Assembly: GCA_965218985.1 (NCBI GenBank)
Contig: CBDCMP010000007.1
Coordinates: 868,001-932,000, forward strand
Direction: 5' to 3'
DNA length: 64,000 nt
Origin: Pseudopedobacter sp965218985
GTDB taxonomy: Bacteria; Bacteroidota; Bacteroidia; Sphingobacteriales; Sphingobacteriaceae
A program made the position numbers and the translations under genes. The notes under the pieces are model-generated. The model made no database searches. It was not told the DNA's origin and saw only the letters and a list, made by a program, of their open reading frames with translations. Of the stretch, positions 34,989 through 44,574 are shown in pieces (position 1 is the first letter of the stretch; each line of letters starts with the position of its first letter).

Positions 34989-36890
34989 TCAATAAGCCCT
35001 GGAGTTCTTTCCTTCCATCCAGTTCATAAAAGCTTTATTTACCACTTTATTACCTCCGGGGGTAGGATAATCTCCGGAGAAATACCAGTCTCCCAAATGA
35101 TCCGGACAAGCCTCATGTAAACCTTCGAGGGTTTGATAGATGACTTCTATTTTTGCACTGATACCCTTTGGCGTGATGATCTGGGCGATTTTATAAGAGA
35201 TCTCCTCCGGGGAGAAAGGTGCGTAAATCTCCTTTACATGATTAATCACCTCTTCCTTGGGCACATGAGCCTGCTCCTTGCATTTTAGATAAACATCTGT
35301 GATCACCTTATCCATGTTCCGTTCTTTTAACAAGGTGATGGCCGCATCAAAAGCCACGAATTCTCCCATGCGGCTCATGTCGATTCCATAACAATCCGGA
35401 TAGCGGATTTGTGGTGCCGAGGAGACGATGATGATTTTAACCGGGCCAAGCCTGTCAAAAATCCTCAATATACTCTGCTTTAAAGTGGTTCCCCTGACAA
35501 TGGAATCATCTAAAGCCACCAAAGTGTCCACATCACGTTTGATCAATCCGTAGGTGGTGTCGTAAACATGAGCCACCATATCACTCCGGTCTGCATCCTG
35601 GGTGATGAAGGTTCTCAGCTTCACGTCTTTAATGGCCAGTTTCTCCACCCTTGGTGTGACTTCTAAAATGCGGTCTAACTCCTCATCCGTTAAATTATCC
35701 CTGCTGTGCACCAACGCATCTCTCTGCTTTTGTTTGGTGTAGGAATGTAAACCTTCTACCAGGCCATAAAAGGCCACCTCAGCCGTGTTGGGGATATAAG
35801 AGAAAACGGTGTGCTCCAAATCATGATTTACCCGGTCTAAAATTCGGGGACAGAGTAACCGTCCTAATTTTTTGCGTTCCCTGTAAATATCGGCATCACT
35901 CCCTCTGGAGAAGTAAATCCTTTCAAAAGAACAGGCCTTCTTCTCCACCGGCTCCCGGAAGATTTCATCAGTGATGGTTCCGTCTTTTTTAATGATCATG
36001 GCATGGCCGGGCTGGATCTCCTTTACCTGTCCAATTTTAATGTTGAGGGCAGTTTGTAGTGCAGGCCTTTCAGATGCTGCGACAAAAATCTCATCATCTT
36101 GGTAATAGTAGGCGGGGCGAATCCCAGCCGGATCTCTCAGCACAAAAGCGTCACCATGCCCAAATATCCCGGCTATAGTGTAACCACCATCCCAGGTTTT
36201 AGCGGATTTTTTTAAAATCCTGTTTACTTTTAAATGATTGGCTATCAGTTGCGAGATTTCTGCATTGTCATAACCTTCTCTTTTAAACTGGTTGAAGAGG
36301 AATTGATTCTCATCATCCAGAAAGTGTCCTATCTTCTCTAAAACAGTCACTGTATCTGCTCTTTCTTTCGGATGCTGACCGAGATCGTACAGTTGCTGCA
36401 AAAGCTCGTCCACATTGGTCATGTTAAAATTGCCTGCAATTACCAGGTTACGGGTCATCCAGTTATTTTGCCGCAAGAATGGGTGGCAAGCTTCAATGCT
36501 ATTGTTTCCGTGGGTTCCGTAACGCAGATGCCCTAATAGCACCTCCCCGGTAAAACTGATGTGCTCCTTTAACCAGACAGCATCTTTCAACAGCTCCGGA
36601 TCTTCTTTCTCCAACACTGAGAATTTCTTCATCACATAAGAGAAGATATCCTGAACTGCGTTTTTCTCCATAGAACGATGCCTGCTGATGTAGCGGTTCC
36701 CGGGTTTCACATCCAGTTTGATGGTGGCGATACCGGCTCCATCCTGGCCCCGGTTATGCTGTTTCTCCATTAACAAATACAGCTTGTTCAACCCATAGAG
36801 TGCAGTGCCGTATTTTTCCTGGTAATAAGAAAGGGGTTTGAGTAATCTGATGAACGCAATTCCGCATTCGTGTTTGATCTGGTCGCTCAT
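34989..36890 (-). CDS. PurF-like amidophosphoribosyltransferase, long form
   Basis: The 633-aa protein has an N-terminal class II glutamine amidotransferase domain with the nucleophile Cys9 (KHECGIAF), HNRGQDGAGIATIK and LGHLRYGTHG, and a C-terminal phosphoribosyltransferase domain with the PRPP site VALDDSIVRGTTLKQSI. PurF makes phosphoribosylamine in purine synthesis. This version is over 100 residues longer than usual PurF (about 470-510), so it may be the second, divergent Bacteroidota paralogue. In PurF the Cys must become N-terminal by processing; here eight residues precede it. No other pur genes are nearby. Confidence 0.82.
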   Translation of the reverse strand: MSDQIKHECGIAFIRLLKPLSYYQEKYGTALYGLNKLYLLMEKQHNRGQDGAGIATIKLDVKPGNRYISRHRSMEKNAVQDIFSYVMKKFSVLEKEDPELLKDAVWLKEHISFTGEVLLGHLRYGTHGNNSIEACHPFLRQNNWMTRNLVIAGNFNMTNVDELLQQLYDLGQHPKERADTVTVLEKIGHFLDDENQFLFNQFKREGYDNAEISQLIANHLKVNRILKKSAKTWDGGYTIAGIFGHGDAFVLRDPAGIRPAYYYQDDEIFVAASERPALQTALNIKIGQVKEIQPGHAMIIKKDGTITDEIFREPVEKKACSFERIYFSRGSDADIYRERKKLGRLLCPRILDRVNHDLEHTVFSYIPNTAEVAFYGLVEGLHSYTKQKQRDALVHSRDNLTDEELDRILEVTPRVEKLAIKDVKLRTFITQDADRSDMVAHVYDTTYGLIKRDVDTLVALDDSIVRGTTLKQSILRIFDRLGPVKIIIVSSAPQIRYPDCYGIDMSRMGEFVAFDAAITLLKERNMDKVITDVYLKCKEQAHVPKEEVINHVKEIYAPFSPEEISYKIAQIITPKGISAKIEVIYQTLEGLHEACPDHLGDWYFSGDYPTPGGNKVVNKAFMNWMEGKNSRAY

Positions 36891-37091
36891 TATTGTTTGT
36901 TAATGAAGCTCACAAAATTAATACTTTATCATGCAATGAGAAATCAAATGCGTCATTAGCTTCACATTTCTTCATGCAAATTTAAAAGGGCGATTTAAAC
37001 CGTATACGGGATTGCTGCATTTGAACATTGATTAATTTGACTGTAAAGGTGGTGTTCACTTAATTCTAAGGTTTATCAAAACTTAGGGCAA

Positions 37092-37757
37092 TTATTTTGC
37101 TTTCCTCCGCAGCACTTCAAACTTCTCCCGCCATTCCAGAGTGAGCTCTTTCAAATTCACCAAACGCTCCAATTCGGCTTTGTTTTTTTGATCGTGATAG
37201 CGGATCTGATTCACCTGCATCACAGAGATGAGTTCAGGATGGGAGGAGAGATGAATCAGTTTATCTGATTTTTTCACCACGCCTTCTTTGATGGTTCTTA
37301 AATAAAAACCAGTGTATCCGTTCTGCTGGCAATAGGAGGCGAAAGGTTTATAATTGTACCTGATACCTATGATATAGCAAGGTCCACGTGGTTCAGAAAC
37401 CTCCACCACGGCTTTACCTAACTGGTACCTGTCTCCAATATAAACATGCTCCTCCCAGCCGTTCTCTCCTGATAAAGTGAGGTTCTCACCGAATGCGCTT
37501 GCTTCCAAATCAAATCCCAATTCACCTTTCCAATAGGCGAATCTATCTGCGTTGTAGCAACAAATTGCTTTGTCATTGCCACCGTGATGTTTTTTATCCT
37601 GAACCATGTCTCCCTCAAATCCCGTCATTGTTAGAAAAATCTCGTTTTTTGTTATGGGTTTTTTCCTGAATGCCGTTTTCACAGATTGGTGTTCTGCAAC
37701 GAGCATTTCAGCTTCACCTCTGATGTTGATGGATTGAATGGATATATTTTTACTCAT
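37092..37757 (-). CDS. MOSC domain protein
   Basis: The 221-aa protein has the MOSC core: EIFLTMTGFEGDMVQDKKHHGGNDKAICCY, FGENLTLSGENGWEEHVYIGDRYQLGKAVVEVSEPRGPC with the conserved Cys, and a C-terminal 3-alpha-like extension (GFYLRTIKEGVVKKSDKL), like YiiM. Such proteins reduce N-hydroxylated compounds with molybdenum cofactor. Its start overlaps the upstream UbiA-like gene by 4 bp (ATGA). Confidence 0.9.
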   Translation of the reverse strand: MSKNISIQSINIRGEAEMLVAEHQSVKTAFRKKPITKNEIFLTMTGFEGDMVQDKKHHGGNDKAICCYNADRFAYWKGELGFDLEASAFGENLTLSGENGWEEHVYIGDRYQLGKAVVEVSEPRGPCYIIGIRYNYKPFASYCQQNGYTGFYLRTIKEGVVKKSDKLIHLSSHPELISVMQVNQIRYHDQKNKAELERLVNLKELTLEWREKFEVLRRKAK

Positions 37758-38632
37758 AAAATAAAATTAAAGATCAGGAGCATCACGTATTGCAAAATGA
37801 GTGTCCCATCCAAATAGAAAAAATAATAGTATTCGTTCTTCTCCCATTTAGATTTAAAGATAAGCCAGCCTGCAAGAATAGTGGTAAGTGCTAAAGCATA
37901 AAAATCGGCATCCAAACCATGAAACCTGAAAAAAAACAATAAAACCAGATAGCTTACCAGCATCAACTGGCAAAAAAAATAAGCCTTTTTCTCTCCAAAA
38001 ATGGTGGGAATGGTTCTTAAAGAGAAAGTTTTATCCTGAAACATATCCCTGATATCAAAGGGAATGGTGATGGCGGTGATGAATAAAAATCTTTTTAGAG
38101 TGAGAATGACTTCGTCTTGAAGAGAGGTAGTCACTAAAAAATCTTTCTGGATTTCAAATACGGGCAACATCACCGTGCTGAATGACCACACCAGTGCGAT
38201 CAAAAACAGTTTCAATCCTGGAATACTTCTTAATCCAACTCTTTTACCATGGATGGAGAACATCGGAAAAGCATAACCGATGGAGATCAACGCCAAAAAA
38301 AATAAAAGGAATTGTGATTTTGATGAAAGCAAAAAAAACAACGGTACCAACACAACGAACGATAGCATGGTGATGAAAACGTTTAAACGATAATTTCTAA
38401 AAATCCACCTCACTCTGCGGTATTTTGATTGCTGATGATTTTTAGGCTTTTGGATAAGGATACTAAAATTATAATTTAACAGCGTGGAGAAGAAAAGAAA
38501 TACCAATACCACAAAGGAAGGGGGGTATCCTAACAACTGATAGGTCACCATACCCTGGGCCAAAGCTCCTAAGGCAATGAACAAATTGCTAAATAAAAGA
38601 AAATCTAAAGGTTTGTTAAAAGTTTTAATCAT
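37754..38632 (-). CDS. UbiA-like polytopic membrane protein
   Basis: The 292-aa protein has eight or nine hydrophobic helices. A loop with PFDIRDMFQDKTFSLRTIPTIFGEKKA matches the second Asp-rich motif of UbiA prenyltransferases. The first motif (NxxxDxxxD) is not seen; the equivalent place reads LLNYNFSILIQ. Prenyl transfer is therefore uncertain, and this may be a non-catalytic or differently acting branch. It is translationally coupled to the MOSC gene (4-bp overlap) and lies 15 bp after the metallophosphoesterase. Confidence 0.7.
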   Translation of the reverse strand: MIKTFNKPLDFLLFSNLFIALGALAQGMVTYQLLGYPPSFVVLVFLFFSTLLNYNFSILIQKPKNHQQSKYRRVRWIFRNYRLNVFITMLSFVVLVPLFFLLSSKSQFLLFFLALISIGYAFPMFSIHGKRVGLRSIPGLKLFLIALVWSFSTVMLPVFEIQKDFLVTTSLQDEVILTLKRFLFITAITIPFDIRDMFQDKTFSLRTIPTIFGEKKAYFFCQLMLVSYLVLLFFFRFHGLDADFYALALTTILAGWLIFKSKWEKNEYYYFFYLDGTLILQYVMLLIFNFIL

Positions 38633-38647
38633 TCAAAACACGGTAAA

Positions 38648-39892
38648 TCACCCTTGCCGTAATTCAAATATCGTGATTTCAGGTAGTATTCCCACTCTCC
38701 CCGGATAACCCAGAAAACCATAACCCACATTTACATACAATTGCTGTTGTCCTTGCTGGTACAAGCCGTCCCATTCCTCGTAAATATATTGAACCGGACT
38801 CCATTTTACATACTCAGATTCCACACCAAACTGTGCCCCGTGTGTGTGACCCGCAAAGCTTGCATCTATTTGTGGATATTTGGGTAAAACTTCTGCCCGC
38901 CAGTGTGAGGGGTCATGAGATAACAACAATTTCACGGGCAGGTCATCCGTGTTTTTCACTGCTTCCTCCATTCTTCCGTATTTGGGAAAACGGCCCGCCC
39001 CCCAATTCTCAATGCCTAAAATGCCTATCTCCTCCCCATCCACCTTCAACCTGCGATTCTCGTTCATCAATAAATCGTAACCCATCAAATGATGAACTTT
39101 TTTAAGGTCTTCCATATTTCTTAATCTGGCAGCTTCACTAGGCCAGGTTTCATAAGTCCCGTAATCATGATTACCGAAAGTGGAATAAACCCCTAAAGGT
39201 GCTTTCACTTTAGCGAATATATCCTGATAATCCTTCATCTCGGTAGCTCTGCCGTTTACTAAATCACCTGTGAAGAAAATGAAATCTGCTTTCTCTTTCA
39301 TCAATAACTCCACTCCTCCTTTCACGGCGGTCCTGTTATAAAAACTTCCGGAGTGGATATCTGAAATCTGACCAAGTCTTATCCCATCAAAAGCTTTAGG
39401 CAGGTTTTTGAAGTATAGCGTTTGTCTTTTCACATGATAATCGTAAGCTCCGGAAACGATTCCCCAGGTTAAAGATGCAAAAGGCACTGCGGCCACTGCC
39501 ATACCTGCTTTCACTAAAAACTCAGACCGTGGAATGGCATTCTCTGGCTCTCTGATGATTCTCTTCTTTTCAGGATTGAACTTTCTTTTCGTCCAAACCA
39601 GCAAACGACGGGTGTCATCAATTAAAAGTATGGGGATGAAAAAGAATTTGGTGACGAAGGTAATAAAAAAGGCAACCAGAATAACCGTTCTCACTCCAAT
39701 ATTGATATTGAAGAAAATCCCTCCAAAAACCCCTAAAATCAGGAGCAAGGTATAGCCCCACCAAATGGTCGTGAAAGCTCTTTTTTTCCCTTTTCCCCAT
39801 TTTGGAAAGATGTTGATAATGGCTTTGAAGATGTAAAGGTCAAAAAGTAATAATAGAATAGTGATGATTACTAATGCTATGGATCTGCCCAT
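38648..39892 (-). CDS. Membrane-anchored metallophosphoesterase
   Basis: From the ATG at 39892 the 414-aa protein has four N-terminal helices (SIALVIITILLLLFDLYIF onward), then a calcineurin-like domain: LGQISDIHSGSF, FIFFTGDLVNGR, YSTFGNHDYG, LLSHDPSHW and FAGHTHGAQF, all five metal-binding motifs present. This resembles the YkuE/YaeI class of lipid-linked phosphoesterases. The TTG at 39925 would overlap the AAA gene by 4 bp and extend the N-terminus by 11 residues; the ATG is preferred. Confidence 0.9.
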   Translation of the reverse strand: MGRSIALVIITILLLLFDLYIFKAIINIFPKWGKGKKRAFTTIWWGYTLLLILGVFGGIFFNINIGVRTVILVAFFITFVTKFFFIPILLIDDTRRLLVWTKRKFNPEKKRIIREPENAIPRSEFLVKAGMAVAAVPFASLTWGIVSGAYDYHVKRQTLYFKNLPKAFDGIRLGQISDIHSGSFYNRTAVKGGVELLMKEKADFIFFTGDLVNGRATEMKDYQDIFAKVKAPLGVYSTFGNHDYGTYETWPSEAARLRNMEDLKKVHHLMGYDLLMNENRRLKVDGEEIGILGIENWGAGRFPKYGRMEEAVKNTDDLPVKLLLSHDPSHWRAEVLPKYPQIDASFAGHTHGAQFGVESEYVKWSPVQYIYEEWDGLYQQGQQQLYVNVGYGFLGYPGRVGILPEITIFELRQG

Positions 39893-39921
39893 TGATAAAA
39901 TTTTAACTGTATTTATTAAAA

Positions 39922-41415
39922 TCAATACCTGTCATCAAAATCATCCTCATCCTCATCGGCGAATTCTGAACTGAAAAGGCTGTTGAACATATCTTTAAAT
40001 TCAAAACCTTTCTCCAAATAACCTTTGCTTACCAAAGAGAATTCAGCCAGACCGTGCAAAACAAACTCCATATAAAGAAGTTGCTGGTTAGAACTGATCC
40101 TTGGATGAAATTGTTTCACCACTTGCTTCAGTCCCGGGACACTGTTTAGCGAACTTTTATAGTCAACATCAGCAGTATCATCCAATAAATTCAGGCTGTT
40201 TCCACTACCAAACCAATTAATGACTTCGGTATATGGGTTGTCTTTTTTGGCTTTCTTCATCCGCTCCGGATCAGGAAAATAAGTTTGTAAGAGGGTTTTG
40301 ATGGCCTTGCCGATCAATATGTTTGCCACTTTAGCCGGCCCTTCCAGCTCTCCTTCATAAACTAATTCGATTTTTCCGGTGATCGCCGGGATGACACCCA
40401 GAAAATCGCTGATTCTGACGAAAGTTGAATTTTCTCCATTAATCAACATTCTTCTTTCTGCATGAGAGATCAAATTCTCGTAGGCAGAAATGGTTAAACG
40501 GGCAGAGACCCCTGATTTTTTATCGATATATTCCGAGTTTCGGGCTTCAAAAGCAATTTGTTCGACTAAATCCTTCACTAAACCATCTGCTTCTACCACC
40601 TTTTGTGCTGCTGTGATGAGTGCTTCCTGCTGTGTGATTTTTCTGGATATCGCCACCGATTTTGGATAATGCGTTAAAATCTGGCTTTCGATCCTGTCTT
40701 TTAAAGGTGTAACAATAGCACCTCGATTAGTATAATCCTCTGGGTTGGCCGTGAAAACGAACTGCACATCCAAAGGTAACCTTAACTTAAATCCACGGAT
40801 TTGGATATCACGTTCCTGAAGGATGTTGAAAAGCGCCACCTGGATTCTCGCTTGCAAATCGGGTAACTCATTGATCACAAAAATACTTCTGTGCGCTCTC
40901 GGGATCAGCCCAAAGTGGATCACTCGCTCGTCAGAATAGTTCAATTTTTGAGTAGCTGCTTTTATTGGGTCCACATCACCAATCAAATCGGCCACCGTCA
41001 CATCCGGCGTTGCCAATTTCTCGGTATATCTTTCAGAACGGTGCCACCAACCTATCGGTGTGTCCTCTCCATGAATCTCCAAAGCATTTTTCCCATACCA
41101 ACTAATGGGGTTCAAAGGATCATCATACAGTTCAGACCCTTTAATATAGGGCACATATTCATCTAGCAAATTCACCATCAGGCGAGCGATTCTTGTTTTA
41201 GCCTGACCTCTCAGTCCTAATAATAATATGTTGTGCTGGCTTAAGATCGCTGTCTGCAAATCGGGCATCACGGTATCTTCAAAACCTATGATTCCTTCAA
41301 ATCCTAAATCTTTATCTTTTAATTTTGTGATCAAATTCTCTCTAAGCTCTGCTTTTATGGAACGGCTCTTATATCCTGATTCTCTTAATTCTCCTAGTGT
41401 TTTTATATGGTTCAT
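39922..41415 (-). CDS. MoxR/magnesium-chelatase-type AAA ATPase
   Basis: The 497-aa protein has Walker A LLGLRGQAKTR, a segment HSRSERYTEK-like region (GWWHRSERYTEKLATPDVTVADLIGDVDP), Walker B IFVINELPDL and sensor FVFTANPEDYTNRG. This matches the BchI/MoxR-like ATPases called 'magnesium chelatase' in Bacteroidota. These work with a VWA protein to remodel or load other proteins; no chlorophyll genes are present. The upstream neighbour (41467-42564) is that VWA partner. The acidic tail (DEDEDDFDD) is typical. Confidence 0.88.
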   Translation of the reverse strand: MNHIKTLGELRESGYKSRSIKAELRENLITKLKDKDLGFEGIIGFEDTVMPDLQTAILSQHNILLLGLRGQAKTRIARLMVNLLDEYVPYIKGSELYDDPLNPISWYGKNALEIHGEDTPIGWWHRSERYTEKLATPDVTVADLIGDVDPIKAATQKLNYSDERVIHFGLIPRAHRSIFVINELPDLQARIQVALFNILQERDIQIRGFKLRLPLDVQFVFTANPEDYTNRGAIVTPLKDRIESQILTHYPKSVAISRKITQQEALITAAQKVVEADGLVKDLVEQIAFEARNSEYIDKKSGVSARLTISAYENLISHAERRMLINGENSTFVRISDFLGVIPAITGKIELVYEGELEGPAKVANILIGKAIKTLLQTYFPDPERMKKAKKDNPYTEVINWFGSGNSLNLLDDTADVDYKSSLNSVPGLKQVVKQFHPRISSNQQLLYMEFVLHGLAEFSLVSKGYLEKGFEFKDMFNSLFSSEFADEDEDDFDDRY

Positions 41416-41466
41416 TCGATTTTATGTAATATAATATGGTAATCCTTTTCTGATCTCCTGATGAAA

Positions 41467-42564
41467 TCACCTCACTGTTTTTCTTCTGTTTTTAATGTAA
41501 TCTTCAAATATGTATTCACCCAATCCTTTTAATGAGCTGTAAAAAGCTCTTCCTCCATTCACTTCCGTAAATTTTCTTACGAATTGCTGTAAATAAGGGT
41601 CTCTTGCAATCATAAAAGTGGTGATTGGGATATTCAATCTTTTACATTGTGCGGCCATCGTCAAAGTTTTATTGATCACTTTTTTATCCAACCCCACGCT
41701 ATTCTTGTAATATTTCAGTCCTTCTTTCAAACAGGTGGGTTTACCATCGGTGATCATGAATATCTGTTTGTTGTGGGTCTTTCTTCTTCTCAAAATATCA
41801 GTGGCCAGTTCCAGCCCGGCGTAGGTATTGGTGTGATAAGGACCAACTTGCAAATAAGGCAAATCTTTAACGGTTATGGGCCAGGCATCATTTCCAAAAA
41901 CCACGATATCCAAGGTGTCTTTGGGATATTTAGTGTTGATGAGCTCGGCTAAAGCCATCGCCACTTTTTTGGCCGGAGTGATTCTGTCTTCACCATAAAG
42001 GATCATGGAATGGGAGATATCGATCATTAAAACCGTTGAAGTAAGCGTCTTGTAATCACGCTCTTCCACTTCCAAATCCCGTTCTGTCATCATAAAATCC
42101 CCGATCCCATGGTTGATTTGCGCATTATGGATGGAAGTGGTCATATCAATCTGATCTAAACTATCCCCAAACTGATATTCTCTTCTATCTGCATTCTTCT
42201 CCTCTCCAGAACCTGATTTTGGAGCATTGTGATTCCCTTTCCCAGATTTCTTCAACTTCCCAAAAATCTCTTCCAAAGCCGATTTCCGAATAGTTTGTTC
42301 TGCCTTTGCAGTGATGTTAAACCCACCTTTTGGGCCCTCGTCACTTAAAAATCCTTTATCCTTTAAGTCTTCAATAAAGTCACCCATCCCATATTCTTCA
42401 TTGGTGATGTTATGCTCCTTGTCCAATTCATTCATCCAGGATAAAGCCTCATTGGCGTCTCCAGCCGTGTAATTTAAAAGCTCCAAAAACAGCTTCAACA
42501 AATCATCAAATCCGCCTTTTGGAAACTCGTTGGGAATATATTTTGAAAAACCGTAACCTCTCAT
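41467..42564 (-). CDS. VWA domain protein, partner of the AAA ATPase
   Basis: From the ATG at 42564 the protein is 365 aa. The C-terminal von Willebrand factor A domain has the MIDAS motif VLMIDISHSMILYGEDR (DxSxS), a TNTYAGLELATDIL segment and IFMITDGKPTC. The N-terminal 190 residues are charged and resemble CoxE/YehP-type partners. It sits 51 bp upstream of the MoxR-type ATPase, forming the classic pair in which the ATPase acts on the VWA protein or its client. The client is unknown. Confidence 0.88.
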   Translation of the reverse strand: MRGYGFSKYIPNEFPKGGFDDLLKLFLELLNYTAGDANEALSWMNELDKEHNITNEEYGMGDFIEDLKDKGFLSDEGPKGGFNITAKAEQTIRKSALEEIFGKLKKSGKGNHNAPKSGSGEEKNADRREYQFGDSLDQIDMTTSIHNAQINHGIGDFMMTERDLEVEERDYKTLTSTVLMIDISHSMILYGEDRITPAKKVAMALAELINTKYPKDTLDIVVFGNDAWPITVKDLPYLQVGPYHTNTYAGLELATDILRRRKTHNKQIFMITDGKPTCLKEGLKYYKNSVGLDKKVINKTLTMAAQCKRLNIPITTFMIARDPYLQQFVRKFTEVNGGRAFYSSLKGLGEYIFEDYIKNRRKTVR

Positions 42565-42753
42565 CTTCAATTTCTATTCATTGTTAACGAATTCTTAAAG
42601 TTAAAAGTTTGAGTTTGCCTAAACTCTTTATTAAGGTTAAATTGCTGTCATATTTAATAAGCTATGAAACCATCATGATTTTGCCAAAACCCGCAGGGGC
42701 ATGTTTATCAAATCATGATCGCTTCATCACCATCAAAAAACAAAAATAAACAG

Positions 42754-43170
42754 ATGAAAAAGATATTTCTACTTTTCGCCTTCATGTTTACGTTTTTCTA
42801 CGGATTCTCTCAGGAAAAAGATATCGAGGTGCTTTTAGAGCAGCAAAAAGTGGCCTGGAACAATGGGAATATTTCCGCTTATATGCAAGGTTACTGGAAA
42901 TCTGATTCGTTACTTTTTGTGGGAAGAAGCGGGCCTCATCGCGGTTGGACCAGGACTTTAGAAAATTATCAAAAAAGCTACCCTGATAAGAGCGCTATGG
43001 GTCATCTCACTTTTGATATCCTCGAGGTTAAAATGGTTGATGAGCATCATGCTTTTGTTTTAGGTGGCTGGAATTTAAAAAGAGAACAAGATGAACTTCA
43101 TGGCTTTTTCACTTTGCTTCTAAAAAGATTTGGATCTGACTGGAAGATCATTGTAGATCATTCCAGCTGA
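42754..43170 (+). CDS. SnoaL/DUF4440-like protein, secreted
   Basis: The ATG at 42754 gives MKKIFLLFAFMFTFFYGFSQ, a signal peptide; the ATG at 42715 would add 13 polar residues. The 138-aa protein has an NTF2-like fold pattern: VLLEQQKVAWNNGNISAYMQGYW, GRSGPHRGWTRTLENYQKSYPD, AFVLGGWNLKR and GFFTLLLKRFGSDWKIIVDHSS. Such proteins bind small ligands or act as simple enzymes; the substrate is unknown. Confidence 0.85.
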   Translation: MKKIFLLFAFMFTFFYGFSQEKDIEVLLEQQKVAWNNGNISAYMQGYWKSDSLLFVGRSGPHRGWTRTLENYQKSYPDKSAMGHLTFDILEVKMVDEHHAFVLGGWNLKREQDELHGFFTLLLKRFGSDWKIIVDHSS

Positions 43171-43172
43171 TG

Positions 43173-43577
43173 TTAGCTTTCGGATCCAAAAACCTCCACT
43201 AACATATCTAAGGTAACGGGTTTCACGATGTATTTGGATATGCTTTCGATGGCCTTCGCCCTGTCCATATCTCTTGGATCAAGAGAGGAGCTAATCATAT
43301 AGATAGTGATGTCTTTAACTTGCTGGACGTTGAGATTTGAAAACTCCTCCAGAAATTGCCATCCATTCATCACAGGCATGTTGATATCCAAAAAAATCAC
43401 TTCTGGTAATAGCTCGGGGATATTCAAAATAGGTTTTAAATGATTTAAAGCCTCCCGGCCATTGCTGAACACCATTAAGTGATTGCAAAGCTGTTTGATC
43501 TGAATTAATTTCTTCACCCCATATACATAAATATCATCGTCATCAATGATACAGGCAATTTCAATTTTTCTTTTCAT
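43173..43577 (-). CDS. Response regulator, receiver domain only
   Basis: The 134-aa protein is a single CheY-like receiver: CIIDDDDIYVYG gives the acidic pocket, VIFLDINMPVMNGW the phosphoacceptor Asp and SKYIVKPVTLD the lysine. The ISSSLDPRDM stretch holds the switch Ser. This type (Rcp-like) has no output domain. No kinase is adjacent. Confidence 0.9.
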   Translation of the reverse strand: MKRKIEIACIIDDDDIYVYGVKKLIQIKQLCNHLMVFSNGREALNHLKPILNIPELLPEVIFLDINMPVMNGWQFLEEFSNLNVQQVKDITIYMISSSLDPRDMDRAKAIESISKYIVKPVTLDMLVEVFGSES

Positions 43578-43623
43578 GCTTTAGCAGCGAAATATAAGTT
43601 GAATATAAGCTATAAAATAATGA

Positions 43624-43662
43624 CAGCAAAAAAGGCGTCAATTCAGGAGACCTTTTTTGCTG
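43624..43662. terminator. Strong symmetric hairpin, possible bidirectional terminator
   Basis: CAGCAAAAAAGG (43624-43635) pairs exactly with CCTTTTTTGCTG (43651-43662). The stem has A- and T-runs so could act in both directions; it lies upstream of a leftward response regulator and downstream of the SDR gene. Confidence 0.55.
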
Positions 43663-43779
43663 TTAACATTTTTTTTGTTTTCGTTATTTGAAGTGAATAA
43701 CGGGGAAAACCAACCCTCAGATTTTCAGCTTTGATAAAATAACGAAGCTTCCAAAGGAAAACTCACATCAAACATTGAC

Positions 43780-44574
43780 TTAAACCACCTTTCTTTTCCT
43801 GATCATTCTTGAGAAATAACCAGGGAACAAACGTTTTATATAAACTGCCACCCGCTCTTTCCCACCAATCAACACCTCTTCTTTTCCTTTACCGATCGCC
43901 CTTAGCATCTCCACAGCACATGCTTTTGCACTGATTCCATTTGCCTGATGCTCATCCATCACCCCATATATACCACCGTTCGCAGTCACTGAATTAACAC
44001 TTACATTGGTTTTTACAAAGCCGGGGCACATGATATGCACCTGGATCCCCTTGTCATATACTTCACATCTTAAAGAATCAAAATAACCTTCCAAAGCATG
44101 TTTAGAGGCAGAATAGGCGCTTCGAAACTGTGTCCCAAATTTCCCAACCAATGAACTGAGCACCACTAAATTTCCACTGCCTTGCTTAATCATCTTGGGG
44201 AGAAGTGCCTTGCTCAAATTTACGGTCCCCCAAAAATTGATGTTCATGATTTTTTGCTCCACCTCAGGTGAAGTGTCCAATACCTGTGAACGCTGGCTGA
44301 TTCCCCCGGCATTTATTAAAATGTCTATCTTACTATAAATTCGCCAGGCTTCCTCCGCTTTTGCAAAAAGTGTAGCTGTTTGTTCCAAATCTAATGGCAA
44401 TACATGAATGTCGAGCGGATTTTTTTTACACTTTTGTTTTACCTGGTACAATGCCTCGCGTCTGCGTGAGGATATAATTAATTTCGCTCCCTGCTCATTC
44501 AATTCATAAACTAAAGCTTCTCCGATTCCTGAAGAGGCTCCTGTGATCCAAACAATTTTATTTTTGAATTTCAT
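43780..44574 (-). CDS. SDR family short-chain dehydrogenase
   Basis: The 264-aa protein has the Rossmann nucleotide site VWITGASSGIGEAL, NAGG (INAGGISQRSQ), Ser in LVVLSSLVGKFG and the catalytic YSASK (SAYSASKHALEGYF). The C-terminus is basic (IKRLFPGYFSRMIRKRKVV) and may touch the membrane. Substrate unknown. Its start overlaps the end of hemW by 17 bp, so both are in one operon. Confidence 0.93.
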   Translation of the reverse strand: MKFKNKIVWITGASSGIGEALVYELNEQGAKLIISSRRREALYQVKQKCKKNPLDIHVLPLDLEQTATLFAKAEEAWRIYSKIDILINAGGISQRSQVLDTSPEVEQKIMNINFWGTVNLSKALLPKMIKQGSGNLVVLSSLVGKFGTQFRSAYSASKHALEGYFDSLRCEVYDKGIQVHIMCPGFVKTNVSVNSVTANGGIYGVMDEHQANGISAKACAVEMLRAIGKGKEEVLIGGKERVAVYIKRLFPGYFSRMIRKRKVV

